Assembly (NCBI GenBank): GCA_039000515.1
Contig: JBCFYV010000012.1
Span: 43,154,355-43,218,354 of the forward strand
DNA length: 64,000 nt
Origin: Timema cristinae
Taxonomy: Eukaryota; Arthropoda; Insecta; Phasmatodea; Timematidae
Direction: 5' to 3'
Shown: piece after piece, positions 22,701-33,929 of the stretch
How the letters are laid out: each line of letters begins with the position of its first letter
Numbering within the stretch: position 1 is the stretch's first letter
Notes under the pieces: model-generated
Told to the model about the DNA's origin: nothing
The model's database searches: none
Seen by the model: the letters and a program-made list of their open reading frames with translations, nothing else
Program-made: the position numbers and the translations under genes

Positions 22701-23550
22701 CGTAACCATAAGATGTGCATTCCCTAGTAAAATGATGAAGATTTTAACCAGAAGTCAAAATTTTAATACGAAATGTTGGCCCTCGTGGACTAAATATACA
22801 AATGAAGACACTAAGTCTTTAAAAATAAAATTACAGATATTAAAACCACGAACAAAAAGTGTTTTACGTATGTCTAGCGCAATTTGTTCTCGGGTTTGCT
22901 AGTGTATTTTGTATTAAAATTTGTTGAGTAAATATCTCTATTTCTAAACATTTGAACGAGAAAGTTCGTGCTGATTTCTGTACTTTTTATTTTCTTTTAT
23001 TTCCATTTGTATGCACCTATACGTAAATTTATTTCCACGACTAAATTTATATGCCCGTATTGTTTATTGGTATAAACACGTACAAAGAAATAAAACAAGC
23101 GCAACACACCTCAACTTCACACCTTGTTATGTTTACATCCATACATTCAAAAATAAAGGGAAATATATGACGTAGCCTCAAGAAGATGGTAGGTATTTAA
23201 TACGTGGCCCCGGGGAAAGAAAAGGGAGCATTTGACGTGGCTTCAAGAAGTGAGGGGGTTTCTCTCTTGGGCTCAGAAAATGGTGAGGAGACAAATGTGG
23301 CGTGGGTTTTCCACTGATATTATGCCATCATTTCTTGAAAATTAAGTTTTCATTCATCTTTTTTTTTACACATCTCCAATCTTGCACACGGCTCTAGTTG
23401 AATGTTGTGAGCTGTAAGTGACTTAAAGTTTAATGAGACCGTTCAGGCTGGTTCAACATCTAGGGCCCCTGAACCACTGGAGCAGAGCTGGGCTGCAGCC
23501 CTAATAGAATCCCTTTAATATAGCTTGTGTCGTTCTGGAATTACGGGTCC
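22700..23550. other. Intergenic stretch, nothing recognised
   Basis: Contains TGACGTAGCCTCAAGAAGAT and TGACGTGGCTTCAAGAAGTG, a small direct repeat at about 23168 and 23233. No coding motif. Confidence 0.4.
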
Positions 23551-23558
23551 TTACGTAG

Positions 23559-24071
23559 AGCGCCAATTGTGATGTTCTGATATTTTACTGCCGCGATGGA
23601 CGCCAATTGAAGAATTATAATTAATAAACACTTATTATTTTGACATGTTTTTTATTTCTGAATCTGTTTATTTAATGAGAAAATAGATCATGTAGTTGAA
23701 ATATATACGCGGCCTATTGTATGAGCGCGGACAGGTGTTGCTGGACCCCAAGTGAATTCTGTCAGTTCTGGACACCAACTGCCTTTACGTTGCACCATTC
23801 TTTGTATATATCCCTTGCTCATGGAAGCTTCGAGAAGGTTTAGTTTAGAAAAACAAAATACAAGACAAAAACATCTCTGTTTTACTGGGAGGTTCTAGAG
23901 CCGGAAAATGACTCAAGTTACATTTTAAAATCTCTCTTCGAACCTTCGAGAAGAGGAAGTTATTATTTGAAATATTATATGGTCAAAATGACTTGACTGG
24001 TGTCACGTGCGTGACATCACTGTTCAGTGGCTTTTGCCTTCTTAGAAGAAGAAGTGCTTTAAGCGCCAATT
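23559..24071. mobile_element. Possible solo-LTR-like insertion flanked by AGCGCCAATT
   Basis: AGCGCCAATT occurs at 23559-23568 and 24062-24071. Between them lies 493 bp of less AT-rich sequence that starts GTGATGTTCTG and contains a partial third copy (GACGCCAATTG near 23599). Ten bases is long for an LTR duplication, so the repeats may instead belong to the element. Class not established. Confidence 0.3.
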
Positions 24072-24440
24072 AATATACTACATAATTTAAATGAAATAAG
24101 ATATGTTTATAAAATTAAGATATTATTGTCAATGCTTTCACATACTTTTTAGGGGCAAATCAATTACATTACAAGCTCAGGATACATATATGACTTTTCC
24201 ACTGAACCGATTGAAAACCATTTTCTTTACTACCGTGCGTTTTTTTCTGTCCAGGGTAAAATGGTTATAAAGTTTTGCCACATATTTTATACTCACACTT
24301 GTACGAATACAGGTTTTCCGTAAAGTCACTGTGCACTGAATGCTATAATTGTATTAATACAGGTACAGTTAATATAGTTCCTGACAGATCGGTTAGAAAT
24401 GGCCCCCAGCCACATCCATATATGCCTGCACAAGTTGCTA
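24072..24440. other. Short intergenic stretch, nothing recognised
   Basis: No coding or repeat signature recognised. Confidence 0.45.
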
Positions 24441-25220
24441 CATGTTAGCGAACACCATTCACAGGGTATGTGTTGTGTGTTTTATTAGATGTTGGTCACT
24501 ATTGTGGCCTGTAGATCTTAAAATGCGCATTACCTGTGCACACCTTTCCCTTAAGTTCTCCTCACACAAAAATGTCGAGGGTGTCATGTCTAATGACTGG
24601 GCAGGAAAGAGATGATGCGATTTCCGAAAAAGTAATCCAGAAGCTGTAGTAATGCGTGAGTGATGTGAGCATTTACACTATCATTTTTGAAACAACCCCT
24701 TGTAGCTTTCACGTTTGGTGAGTTGGGACATGAATGCGTCAATAATCTGGTCACAGTACAGTTCTAAGTTAATGGTTTTATTGAATAGAATAGGCCAAAT
24801 AGTGTGCGTACGAGTATTGGCACACCAAACAATGACCTTCTGGTAATTGAGAAGCACTTTATTAAGTTCGTATGGCCTTCAATATTTCACAGAAGTGTTT
24901 TGGATGTTGATTCACCAACATAGGTGGAAACATTCCTCATCCGTAAAGAAAGTCACGTCCAGAATGTCCTTGCCTCTCTAATCAGAAAGTCCTTAAACCA
25001 TCTGCATTACCAAGCATGGGCCTCTTGGTTTGTGTCTTTCATCTGCTGTACGACACATACTTTATTTAGATAGAAATGTACTATATTCTTTGACACATTA
25101 GTTTGTTGTAAAAGTCTCATCACGGAAATTTGTGGACTCTTCATCCATCCTGGATAATATCGTCCATGATGTGTCTGCCGTGGATGGCCTACCAGGGTGG
25201 TAGGTATCAAGAACACTGCC
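24440..25220 (-). pseudogene. Tc1/mariner-superfamily transposase remnant
   Basis: Minus-strand translations give, in order from 25216 downward: a helix-turn-helix-like part (SVMRLLQQTNVSKNIVHFYL), then across frameshifts FFTDEECFHL (the first catalytic Asp region), LNYQKVIVWCANTRTHTIWP (the V-W-C-A-x-S/T-R block), ILFNKTINLELYCDQIIDAF, and a SLDMTPSTF-like segment matching the P-D-L-T-P block. These match the insect mariner-like DDE transposases in order and spacing. Stops and indels show it is dead. No terminal repeats were identified. Confidence 0.75.
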
Positions 25221-25348
25221 AGTTTTCCGAAACTAAGCTATTAAAATACTTACCGCATTAAGATATGACTACAATAGGCCCATCTACAACGTTCTGCACC
25301 ACACCTCTCAAATCCGGATGAATGCTAGCCATGTTTTTAAATGAAAGT

Positions 25349-25946
25349 GGCTACACTACTCCAGACTGCACCGTTCCGCACGACACAAGCACGGACGAAT
25401 CGTCGGTAGAGCATTCATCCACACTTTTGCGGTACGCTACGGAACGGGCAGGGCCAGCCGGAATAGTATTGCCACTTACTCCCGCATATCGTGGACGTCG
25501 AGGGTATTCGCAAATGTCATACCAACCATGAAACAGCTCACGTTGGATCGTCGTCGTGAGCTATTTGTTAATTTTGTTTGCATTTTACAATTTAAAAATA
25601 AAGTGAATTTTAAAGTTATGGATGACGAGATACTTATCATTTATATACAAGAGTACAAAGAACTCTATAACCAATCAGACTCAAGGTATATGAACAATTT
25701 GAGGAGCTTAAACATTTAGGAAGAAATAGGAAAAAAAATAATGTTTCAGGTAAGACGAAATTCTTTATCGCTGCTAGAGCTCGAACACGTAGAACATTGC
25801 TATTTCATGGCTTCCACAACACTACTTGTGGGATCACCGTGAGTGCGCATCATTTCAATCCTTCCTTCACATTCGGCGCGTTACGGTGTGGCAAGTTTAG
25901 CCACTTAATTGAAACTCAGCGCTGTGCGGAACGGCCTAGTGTAGCC
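25349..25946 (+). mobile_element. Non-autonomous PIF/Harbinger-like element carrying a MADF exon
   Basis: The left end GGCTACACTACTCCAGACTG leads to CACCGTTCCGCAC. The reverse complement of the right end reads GGCTACACTAGGCCGTTCCG and continues CAC, giving imperfect inverted repeats. The interior is less AT-rich than the flanks and encodes a MADF-type DNA-binding segment at 25618-25749, a companion of PIF/Harbinger transposases. No DDE transposase and no clear 3-bp target duplication were found. Confidence 0.55.
25618..25749 (+). pseudogene. MADF-domain exon with premature stop
   Basis: MDDEILIIYIQEYKELYNQS then DSRYMNNLRSLNI-stop-EEIGKKNNVSG matches the N-terminal half of the MADF DNA-binding domain (E-x-LI, Y-x-ELY, D-x-RY-x-N, I-W-x-EI). 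TAG sits where the conserved Trp of the I-W-x-EI block is expected, consistent with TGG to TAG. The frame ends TCAG followed by GTAAGA at 25750, a good splice donor. Confidence 0.65.
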
Positions 25947-26280
25947 CTAGCTTCACGGTGGAGGACTTCTGCGTCAGGAAATGTCCTAAATAACTGTTTT
26001 TGAACTTCTTCTGTGTAATTGTTGTTATGGCAAAATACATGTTTAACCAAAAATACTCTTAGTTTTATCTTTAACACCATTGTCATTGTGCTGAGAAGAG
26101 CTATTAATAGACACGTTGACTACACCTAAGTAACCTATCAGCAAACACTGGCGAAGTGTGATGATAGTTTGTGAGTAAGCTAAGTCATGAACATTGAACA
26201 CTAAAAAAGGGGCACAACTAATGATGACAAATATGGGATTTTTATAAAGTTATATAATACAATATTGGCGGACCAACAAC

Positions 26281-26282
26281 AA

Positions 26283-26353
<71 letters not shown>

Positions 26354-26385
26354 ATACTAATACTACTACTACTACTTCTACAAGC
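26281..26385. repeat. (ACT)n microsatellite
   Basis: Long run of ACT triplets with CTT and AAT interruptions. Confidence 0.95.
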
Positions 26386-26403
26386 AGTATAATAAAATCT
26401 AAA

Positions 26404-27110
26404 ATGACTGCTTATATATTAGCATTAGAATTTGAATCCAACCAAAATAATGATTTTCATACTAAAACTAAAAATAGCTCTATTTTATTGGATAAACTTG
26501 ATGAGAATTTAGTTAAAATTAAACTTGATTACGTCAATTGGGATGAGTTACACAATCAAGTAAATGTTGAATCATTATGTGAATACATTGCTGAGATATT
26601 TAATAGCATTTATGATAACTCCAAATATAAATAAAATCCTGTTGGAAAACGCATACAAAAGAAATGGATAACACCAGATTTGGTCGGAGAAATGCGTCAC
26701 AGAGCTAAATTATTTAGGAAGTTGAAAGGTTGCCCAACTGCAAATGCATATAAAATATAGTACTAAAAAAAAGGAAATTTGTCAAATAATTAATTTTTAG
26801 GGAATAACAATTATATTAATAAGTTGAACCAAACAAAGTGAGTAGTAATATCAAGAAAACATGGTGTAACATAAATGAAATTGTATGGAGAAAATGTAAA
26901 ATGTGAATTAAAGAAGTAATAAATACACATTTAAGCAAAAGTGAGAAAATTGAAAATATTGCAAATTTTTTTTGTGAAATATTCAAAAACCATGCCACAC
27001 AACTACAACATACTTGCAATATGAAACTATAAGAAACGATTACCAAATTCAAAGTATGTTTTATACCTAGGGCTACATGTTCCAAAATAAAATACATTAG
27101 AGTAAATTAT
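26404..27110 (+). pseudogene. Non-LTR retrotransposon (LINE) ORF2 fragment
   Basis: The plus frame reads ...YVNWDELHNQVNVESLCEYI then AEIFNSIYDNSKYK. After a stop it continues with KRIQKKWITPDLVGEMRHRA and KLFRKLKGCPTANAY, and then with KKTWCNINEIVWRK and IANFFCEIFKNH. This is the order of the linker between the endonuclease and reverse-transcriptase domains of Jockey/CR1-like LINEs (W.P.L...R.KLFRK..., K.W..IN...). Several stops and shifts are present. The catalytic reverse-transcriptase core was not found. Confidence 0.65.
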
Positions 27111-27119
27111 ATAAATAAA

Positions 27120-28240
27120 AGCAGGGAATAGTACTCTAATTGAATGTTTCAAATATCTGGCTATTTTAAATGATACCATACTCTTCCTTCCATATGTAAG
27201 TTTTCAACCACATAGAAAATAAATTGTCTCCATGATTTTTGGAAATGTTAAACCCCTTCCACCCGTACCCCATTTGTCCAATTACCACCTATAAATCTCC
27301 AATTTTAAGACTTATTTGGCTATCTAGAATTTTAAATCTAACTGCCTGCTAAATGTATATATCTTTACCTCCCTACAAGTATCTTTTAAACCCCCCACTT
27401 CTCTATATTTCCTGAAGTCCCAACTAAAAGGTGTCAGATATGTAAAATTATTTGGAGTGGTATCTATATTTACTTGTCTGCCGAATTTCGGTGTTCTACT
27501 ACATTTATAAGTAGTTGTAGTGTTTTAAATTGTGGCATTCTCTCCCCAAACCCCCATTTCAAACTCACTCTTAGAAAGATTAAATTCTAAGATGCAGTTG
27601 TTGTCTGGATTTTTCTTTACCTGTCTGCTAAAGTTTAATTTTCTACCTCATTTTAAAAATAAATTTTTAACAATAGCATCTCGCCCTCCATTTACCAGAA
27701 TTCTATTAAGAATTTTATAGGCATTTATAGTGTTCTCTATACCTGTTAAAATAATTTGATTTACCTACACGCAGATAAAATTTGTAGTGTATTAGTTTCA
27801 GATACATAATGTTATTACCACCTTCCAAACCACTATCAGTTCTTTGACTCTCAATTAGAAACTTCAAATTTTAATAATCTTAAAATACATTTTTGTTACT
27901 CTCCTGAGGCACTGTTCACTTGTTAGTGCTTGACAATAATTAAGATTAAATCAACAAATGTTATAATAAATCGAGTGATGTGAATTAATAAATATATATT
28001 AAAACAATAGAACAATATATAGTTAAAATCATTAACATAAAGTTGTCAATAATAAATAAGGAAATATTAAAGTCTTCGCTTGGTTATTTTTAAAGTTCAA
28101 AAAGTTATTAAAGACATCTAGCATTTAATAAAATCGAAATTATTAGTTATTAAAAGGTTTATTAAAATTTGAATTATAAATAAATTAAATTCGCTTGTCA
28201 ATTATTTTGTCCACATATACATTTAATTTATGGAAGATCT
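27120..28240. other. Intergenic stretch, nothing recognised
   Basis: Chance ORF at 27532-27720 only. No repeat ends recognised. Confidence 0.45.
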
Positions 28241-28690
28241 TTTGGCATTTCATACCATCATCACTCTTGAAAAGTGAAGTATTGTGACTTGCCCGAGCTA
28301 TAAAACACAATTCGGACGATTTGGACTGTATATTAAATATATAAAATTCATTTTTCGTGAAAAATTAGATTTGCTGCTTTGATTTTAATGGTAAGCAATG
28401 AATTTGTACTAATTCAAATCAAAATCATTAAAGTCAATCTTAAGAAAATATCTATTTATACCTCTGAGTAAATCATCCTTAATTTTAGGGTTGGATGGAT
28501 TCCAAAATTCTTTGGGATTCTTACAAAAAATTAATATCCAAGTGATAGCATGATGGATATAATGTTTTCGGCTCTAGTCACAGTGATATTGCAAAAACCT
28601 CTTTTTCGAGTTAATCTTCAATATCTATCAAAGTAGCGAATTCAGTTGTTTTGACCATTATAATACTTTATCACCCCGAAGTAGTGCGAT
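28240..28690 (-). mobile_element. Diverged copy of the foldback-like repeat family
   Basis: TTAGGGTTGGATGGATTCCA, then ATAATGTTTTCGGCTCTAGT and CACAGTGAT follow the same order as the inverted copy at 30330-30880. Much diverged. Confidence 0.5.
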
Positions 28691-28699
28691 AAAGTAAAA

Positions 28700-30320
28700 A
28701 CGATGTTTATTTAATTTTTAAATATATAGTAATAAGATTGCAATGCACTGCACTAAATATACAAAAAGAATATTGATGAACTGAACATTTTAGTTAAGGT
28801 TATTATCAATGACTAATTTTGTAACACTCTTTGTTAATCTACGGTGCACAAAGGTTTTTTTTACAAGTGAAATAAAATAAAATGTTAAAAGTAATTTGGA
28901 ATTCACTTGAACACTCTTAAGATTTGGAAGGACAACTACTTTATAAGAATGATAAATTTGTATATCCTTAATATCAAAAATTATGCAATTTAACAACATG
29001 CGGATTTTGTATTATATTTATCATGTAAATTTAATATGAACTATATTAAATAAAACTTTACAAGCTACAATAAGATATGATTTCGATTAAATTTAATAAA
29101 ACATTAAATACAAGAATATAGTGTTAAAGTTATCATTTTGTTCTAGAGAATAAGATATGGTTCTGAAATGCACTACGAATATTTATGATACAATAACTTA
29201 AACAAAATTTGGTACTTTCAAATTAAATAATGTCCAAGCGGTTGAAAAAGTTCAGTCGTTTCCTACTGGATGGGTTTGTCATCGTAAACACCTCTCCCTC
29301 TCCTCTCCAAACTCTTTTGGTATAGTCTATATTTCAAACTTTTTTGTATGCCCCACTTCTCTCCCTTCCCTCTACTCATTTATAACCTGTTCAGGTAAAA
29401 TCCTTGGCTTGACACTAATTGTCTGGCATTTAGTAACTACTATTAACTCCAAATCTGATTTATTGAAAATGTTCCCTTTCATTTGCATGATACATGTCAA
29501 AGTTTTTTTTTATAAAGGAGACTTGATTTTGTTTAACTTATAAATAATTTTTATACACAGTGTTCCCTTGATTGGTTAATCCCTATTTCTCTAAATAGTT
29601 TTATTCATTTTTTATAGACAAACAAAACACATTCATAAATATAGCAGGATTAGTTTTGAAGATATTAAGATTCTGTGGTGCATCCAGGATTTTACTTTAG
29701 GGGAAGGTTGGCAAGTGTGTCAAAGCTATTATTTTCTGTCCCCTGAAAATATTCTTCACAGTATTTTAATTTATGACTTTCTTTTTGAATTACACACATA
29801 CATAAATGAACATGTAGGTTGTTAAATAAAGTATTGAGAAATTATGGATATTGTTGTACACATTACCATGAGTAAATTAATTTTAATGATGTTACATTAC
29901 TTCTTGTTGTGTCTATAAGTTGGTAAACTCTAATAATAATAATAATAATAATATAACAAAAGCGTCTTAGAAACTATAGATCCACAAGCCAAATCACATA
30001 GTGGTAAAGACAATTTTGTATTTCAGTAATAAAAAATAAATTTTACGGTGCACCACACAGACTTTCTCTCACTTTTATATTGAAATAGACATTTACTAAA
30101 AACTCAAAAGATTTGTTAAACGAAATGACAGGTCTAAACAATGTTGTAGAAACACTACAAAAATTTATAAGTGAAATACTATACATTGTTACTTATTCTA
30201 TTGCATTAGGAATTAAGAACACCGTTACAGAAAATTTGAGAAAAGAGAAAGCTCTTTGTCAACCAAAGAATATAAGAATCAAATTTGTTTTCAAAAACCT
30301 GTATTAAAAAGTGTATCTAT
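28700..30320. other. AT-rich stretch, nothing recognised
   Basis: Short ORFs at 28790-28999 and 30113-30307 lack motifs. A short (AAT)n run lies at 29933-29952. Confidence 0.45.
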
Positions 30321-30329
30321 TTTTGTATA

Positions 30330-30880
30330 GCTCAGAACTTATTGTTTTAATAAAATATATATTTCAGATAAATGATTTTTACTTTTTATAGTACTACAAC
30401 TTTACAATGATTATTTAGTACGTGTCTCAAATAGTTGCGAAGAAATGATGAAAACTTGAAAATCTCCCTATGAAAAGTACCCTCAAATTCATTTTCATGA
30501 GAAAATGAAAGTTTCCATATTGTTTATAATGATGAACAGTGTTTGGATATAAAATTTAATCAAAGTCATTAGAGCGTGTTTCTAGAGAAAAAAAAATTAT
30601 TCTATATTTGCCTTTCAATAAACTACCCTTAAATTTAGGAATAAATATCTAATTCCAAAAAACCCCTGGGGTGGCCTTATGAAAACCCAAGATACAAAGT
30701 TTTAGGTAAATCGGTAAAATGGTTTCGGCTCTAGCCCAAGCCATGGTACAAACAGTCAGACATATGGCATTGCGCAAACCACTTTGTTGGTTTCAGAGTG
30801 TCATGAAACGTCAAGATTTATCAAAAAAAAATTTTTTTTGGATTTTTGACGATCACAATATTATCACTCTGAGTTGTCGG
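30330..30880 (-). mobile_element. Copy of the foldback-like repeat family
   Basis: The reverse complement contains TATTGTGATCG, CTTGACGTTTCATGACAC, ACCATTTTACCGA and CCAGGGGTTTTTTGGAATT, collinear with 21890-22130. The 68-residue ORF at 30719 is part of this repeat and not a gene. Confidence 0.7.
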
Positions 30881-30954
30881 GAGAAAGTAAATATTTGTTT
30901 ACAAAGCTTAGTTAGATACCCATAGGAGTGTTCTAGCCTTTGTTTGCTGTTGGT

Positions 30955-31128
30955 TTGATTGCCATTTATAGGGAGGTAAAGGTTTGAATCTCGTATTCGT
31001 TAGCTGGAGATGGTTTCACTCCACGCAAATGCGGGTTTACTTCCTCTTAGCTACCTTACTCATCTCTACCCAATCAGATTAAGCCATTAATAACCCGTGT
31101 TATGTACTTAGCAAAAAAAAAAAAAAAA
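30955..31128 (+). mobile_element. tRNA-derived SINE copy (family A), head truncated
   Basis: GGTTTGAATCTCG (B box), ATGGTTTCACTCCACGCAAA, TGCGGGTTTACTTCC, a CCATTAATAACCCGTGT tail, and a poly-A run. Diverged. Confidence 0.75.
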
Positions 31129-31514
31129 CTTTGTTTTAGATGTTTATTTTCATATTATAAAAATAAATTTATGATTTTGAATGGAAACATGGTTAAAAGT
31201 GTGTTTTTTATTTAAGTTTTTTTCCAGATTTTAGAATGCAATGTTTTTGTTAATAAGGTGTTCAAAAAAGTTAGTAGTGGAGCCTATTTGTAAAGTGAGG
31301 TAGGCTTATAACATGTAAATTCTATTTAATAGGAATAAAATTTAACAAGTTACAATTTTTCACATTAATCAGGCCACCTTTTTTAAAAAAAAGATAGTTA
31401 CAATTTTTTATAACAGCTTATAACCTAGAGCAAAGTGTGGTTTTCACATTGGTTTTTCTAAATTTTGTACAAACAAATTGCGGTGCACTTATTTTAACTA
31501 TTTTATTATTATTA

Positions 31515-31762
31515 ATATTATCTAGCACCGCGTCTTACTATCCGTTAGGTTTATACGCTTTAAGTACTAATTAAGCTAATGGATTGGGAATTGGGAAGGT
31601 TGAATTAGAGGAAGTGAACCCGCATTTGCGTGTAGTGAGAGTGTAAAACCATTTAGGACCCCCCCAGTTCACCCGACCGAGATTCGAACCTCGATCTCCC
31701 CGTCCTCGTCGATCGAGCTCAACACGACAAGCGCGTTAGCTAACTACGCCACCGAGGTGGGT
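31515..31762 (-). mobile_element. Near full-length tRNA-derived SINE (family A)
   Basis: The plus strand shows the inverted tail AGCACCGCGTCTTACTATCC, ACCCGCATTTGCGTG, CCGAGATTCGAACCTCGATC (inverted B box) and GCGTTAGCTAACTACGCCAC-CGAGGTGGG as the inverted tRNA-like head with A box. One of the best-preserved copies. Confidence 0.85.
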
Positions 31763-31779
31763 TTTTAACAATAACTACA

Positions 31780-33290
31780 ACTATAACGCCATATATTTTA
31801 TATAATTGGCATAAGTAGCAACCCTAAAACTTATGTCACTGATATAAACAAAAAGAAATGGTAGCGCCACCCTCTTAAAAAATATATAAATGATAGTCAA
31901 GGAGTCACAAGGGAACAATAGTTTTTATTTATAGATAAACAAAGAATCAAAGATAAAAAATAACAATTCATAAATATATATATACATATATATTGACTAG
32001 AGATCCACCATTTTACGGCTTCCACAAGGGACAATCATAATTCTCTTCTAGAATAGGGAACAAGGTACAACTCTAAGGTCGGAATTTGAATTAACCTCTA
32101 TTTAAGATATTTAGTCACCTGGTGATAATTATTTGTACTATCATTGTGAAGAAACAATAAAAACTTTCAAAATATATGAATTCCACCGTTTTGAGGAAGA
32201 GATATTTGCACTGTACAATAAATAATGTCCCTAAGAACGCAATGCCAAAATCTATTACTAATCGCCTTATTCTCATACGCTAAAAATACAAACTCAAACT
32301 TAATAAAAGTTATGAGACATATTTGATGAATTTTATGAGATATCTTACAACTACAAAATATGTTCAAATGGATCAAATTTAATAGTACAGTACTAAATTT
32401 ATAATCACTCAGCCTAAAAATGAATTCCAAAGAAATAAGGTAATAAAGCATAAGTTTAACTAATCAAAGCGTTCTGCTTACCCAAAGCAACATAATGTAA
32501 TTCAAAGCTATTAATATTACAAAGTATTACGCTAATAGTTTAAGATCTTTCTTCTTGTACCATCATATTTTAATTTCAAAGCAATTAAGCTTATAAGCAT
32601 ATTACCCAATGTTAAATTGCTCTATCTCAACATAATTAAATGTAAATTTAAACTATTTGCCCTCACAACAATTATTCGATCTATCACAATAACATAACAA
32701 GAGTTTAAAACAAAGATATAAGCACATTTATGAACGTTAAAGTTCTTGGTTCTCGCATAAAAATATGAAAATTTAAACTATAAAAGTTAAGTATACCCAA
32801 ATTTTTCAGTAAATGCTAAACAGAGGGATGGCAAGAGCTAAATAAAACATAAGCCACCAAGCAGTGAATCAGAAGTTACATTCCATAGGAGAACCGATAA
32901 GTTCCCCTAATAGGTAAACTACTAAAATATAAGTGGTTACAAACTAATCACGCTGATACCAAACAACAAAATCCATCCCGTAATCGAAATTTAAAATTAA
33001 AAAGTCCAAATACAATAATATTGAGAAGATCCTCATAATTTAACCGCAAGAGAATTTTGAAGAATTAAGGTTAAGCCTTAACTTAAATTGCAGCTCTCAC
33101 CTGGATTTAAGCCTATGATACAATGAATGACGATATCTACAAACCACCGCCATATATAGCGAGTTCACAAGACCACATGTCCACGGTGAGTAGGAGTGGT
33201 AAAGTGGTAAAGGGGAGTGGAAGGGATGAGACATGGTATTGCGTAGAAGCTTCGCGGGGATCATGGAAACTAGACGACTGCGTTAAATTA
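31780..33290. other. Intergenic stretch; GC content rises after 33120
   Basis: No recognised gene. From about 33120 to 33290 the sequence becomes GC-richer and stays so on the far side of the P-like element (37210-37350), so this may be a former gene-proximal or promoter region into which the element inserted. The 64-codon ORF at 33123-33317 runs into the element and has no known domain. Confidence 0.4.
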
Positions 33291-33298
33291 GGCCAGGC
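33291..33298. repeat. Left 8-bp target duplication of the P-like element
   Basis: GGCCAGGC, repeated at 37202-37209 directly outside the right terminal repeat. Confidence 0.85.
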
Positions 33299-33357
33299 CG
33301 GGGCCTACGAGAGCTAACGGGCCTGCATGCTCTATCCCCACCACTGAGGTGACGTCA
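33299..33357 (+). repeat. Left terminal and subterminal inverted repeat
   Basis: 31-bp terminal repeat (33299-33330) plus subterminal TGAGGTGACGTCA (33345-33357). Counterparts lie at 37154-37201 in inverse orientation. Confidence 0.9.
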
Positions 33358-33571
33358 TGCTAGCGGTCCTTCCCGCCGCTTGGACTTCACAGCGTTTAGT
33401 GCATTCTGTTGCGTTGTTTGGACGTGCTAAACATTATATTATATAATAGTTTTGTGTTTTGTTCGATTATTAGGGACGGTTTATGATTTGACTATTGTTG
33501 TATGCTTTTGTGTTAGTATAAAATTATTATATTTTACCTTAACAGTATAATAATATACTATTATAAGAGTC

Positions 33572-33849
33572 AAGCCTTCCAGATGTTGTGTGCCCGGATG
33601 TCAATCAAATTATGACTCTAAGAAGAGTGATGGCTTAAAATCTGTATTCAAGTTTCCTACAGACGTATTTTTGAAAGATAAATGGACTCGTGCTATTCAT
33701 AGAGATAAGTGAATGTGGGGAATGCAAGGTCTCCACCGTGGTTCGGATTCCACGTTAAACTGTAGGTCCTTCATTTCATCTCACAATCACCTTACCATTA
33801 CACATTAGCGTAAGTGCGTATAACCCAAATGGGTAGTAAGACGCGGTGC

Positions 33850-33929
<80 letters not shown>

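Noticed and set aside
26281..26385. Direct repeats resembling a CRISPR-like array
   Set aside because: It is a simple ACT microsatellite with no spacers; the genome is eukaryotic.
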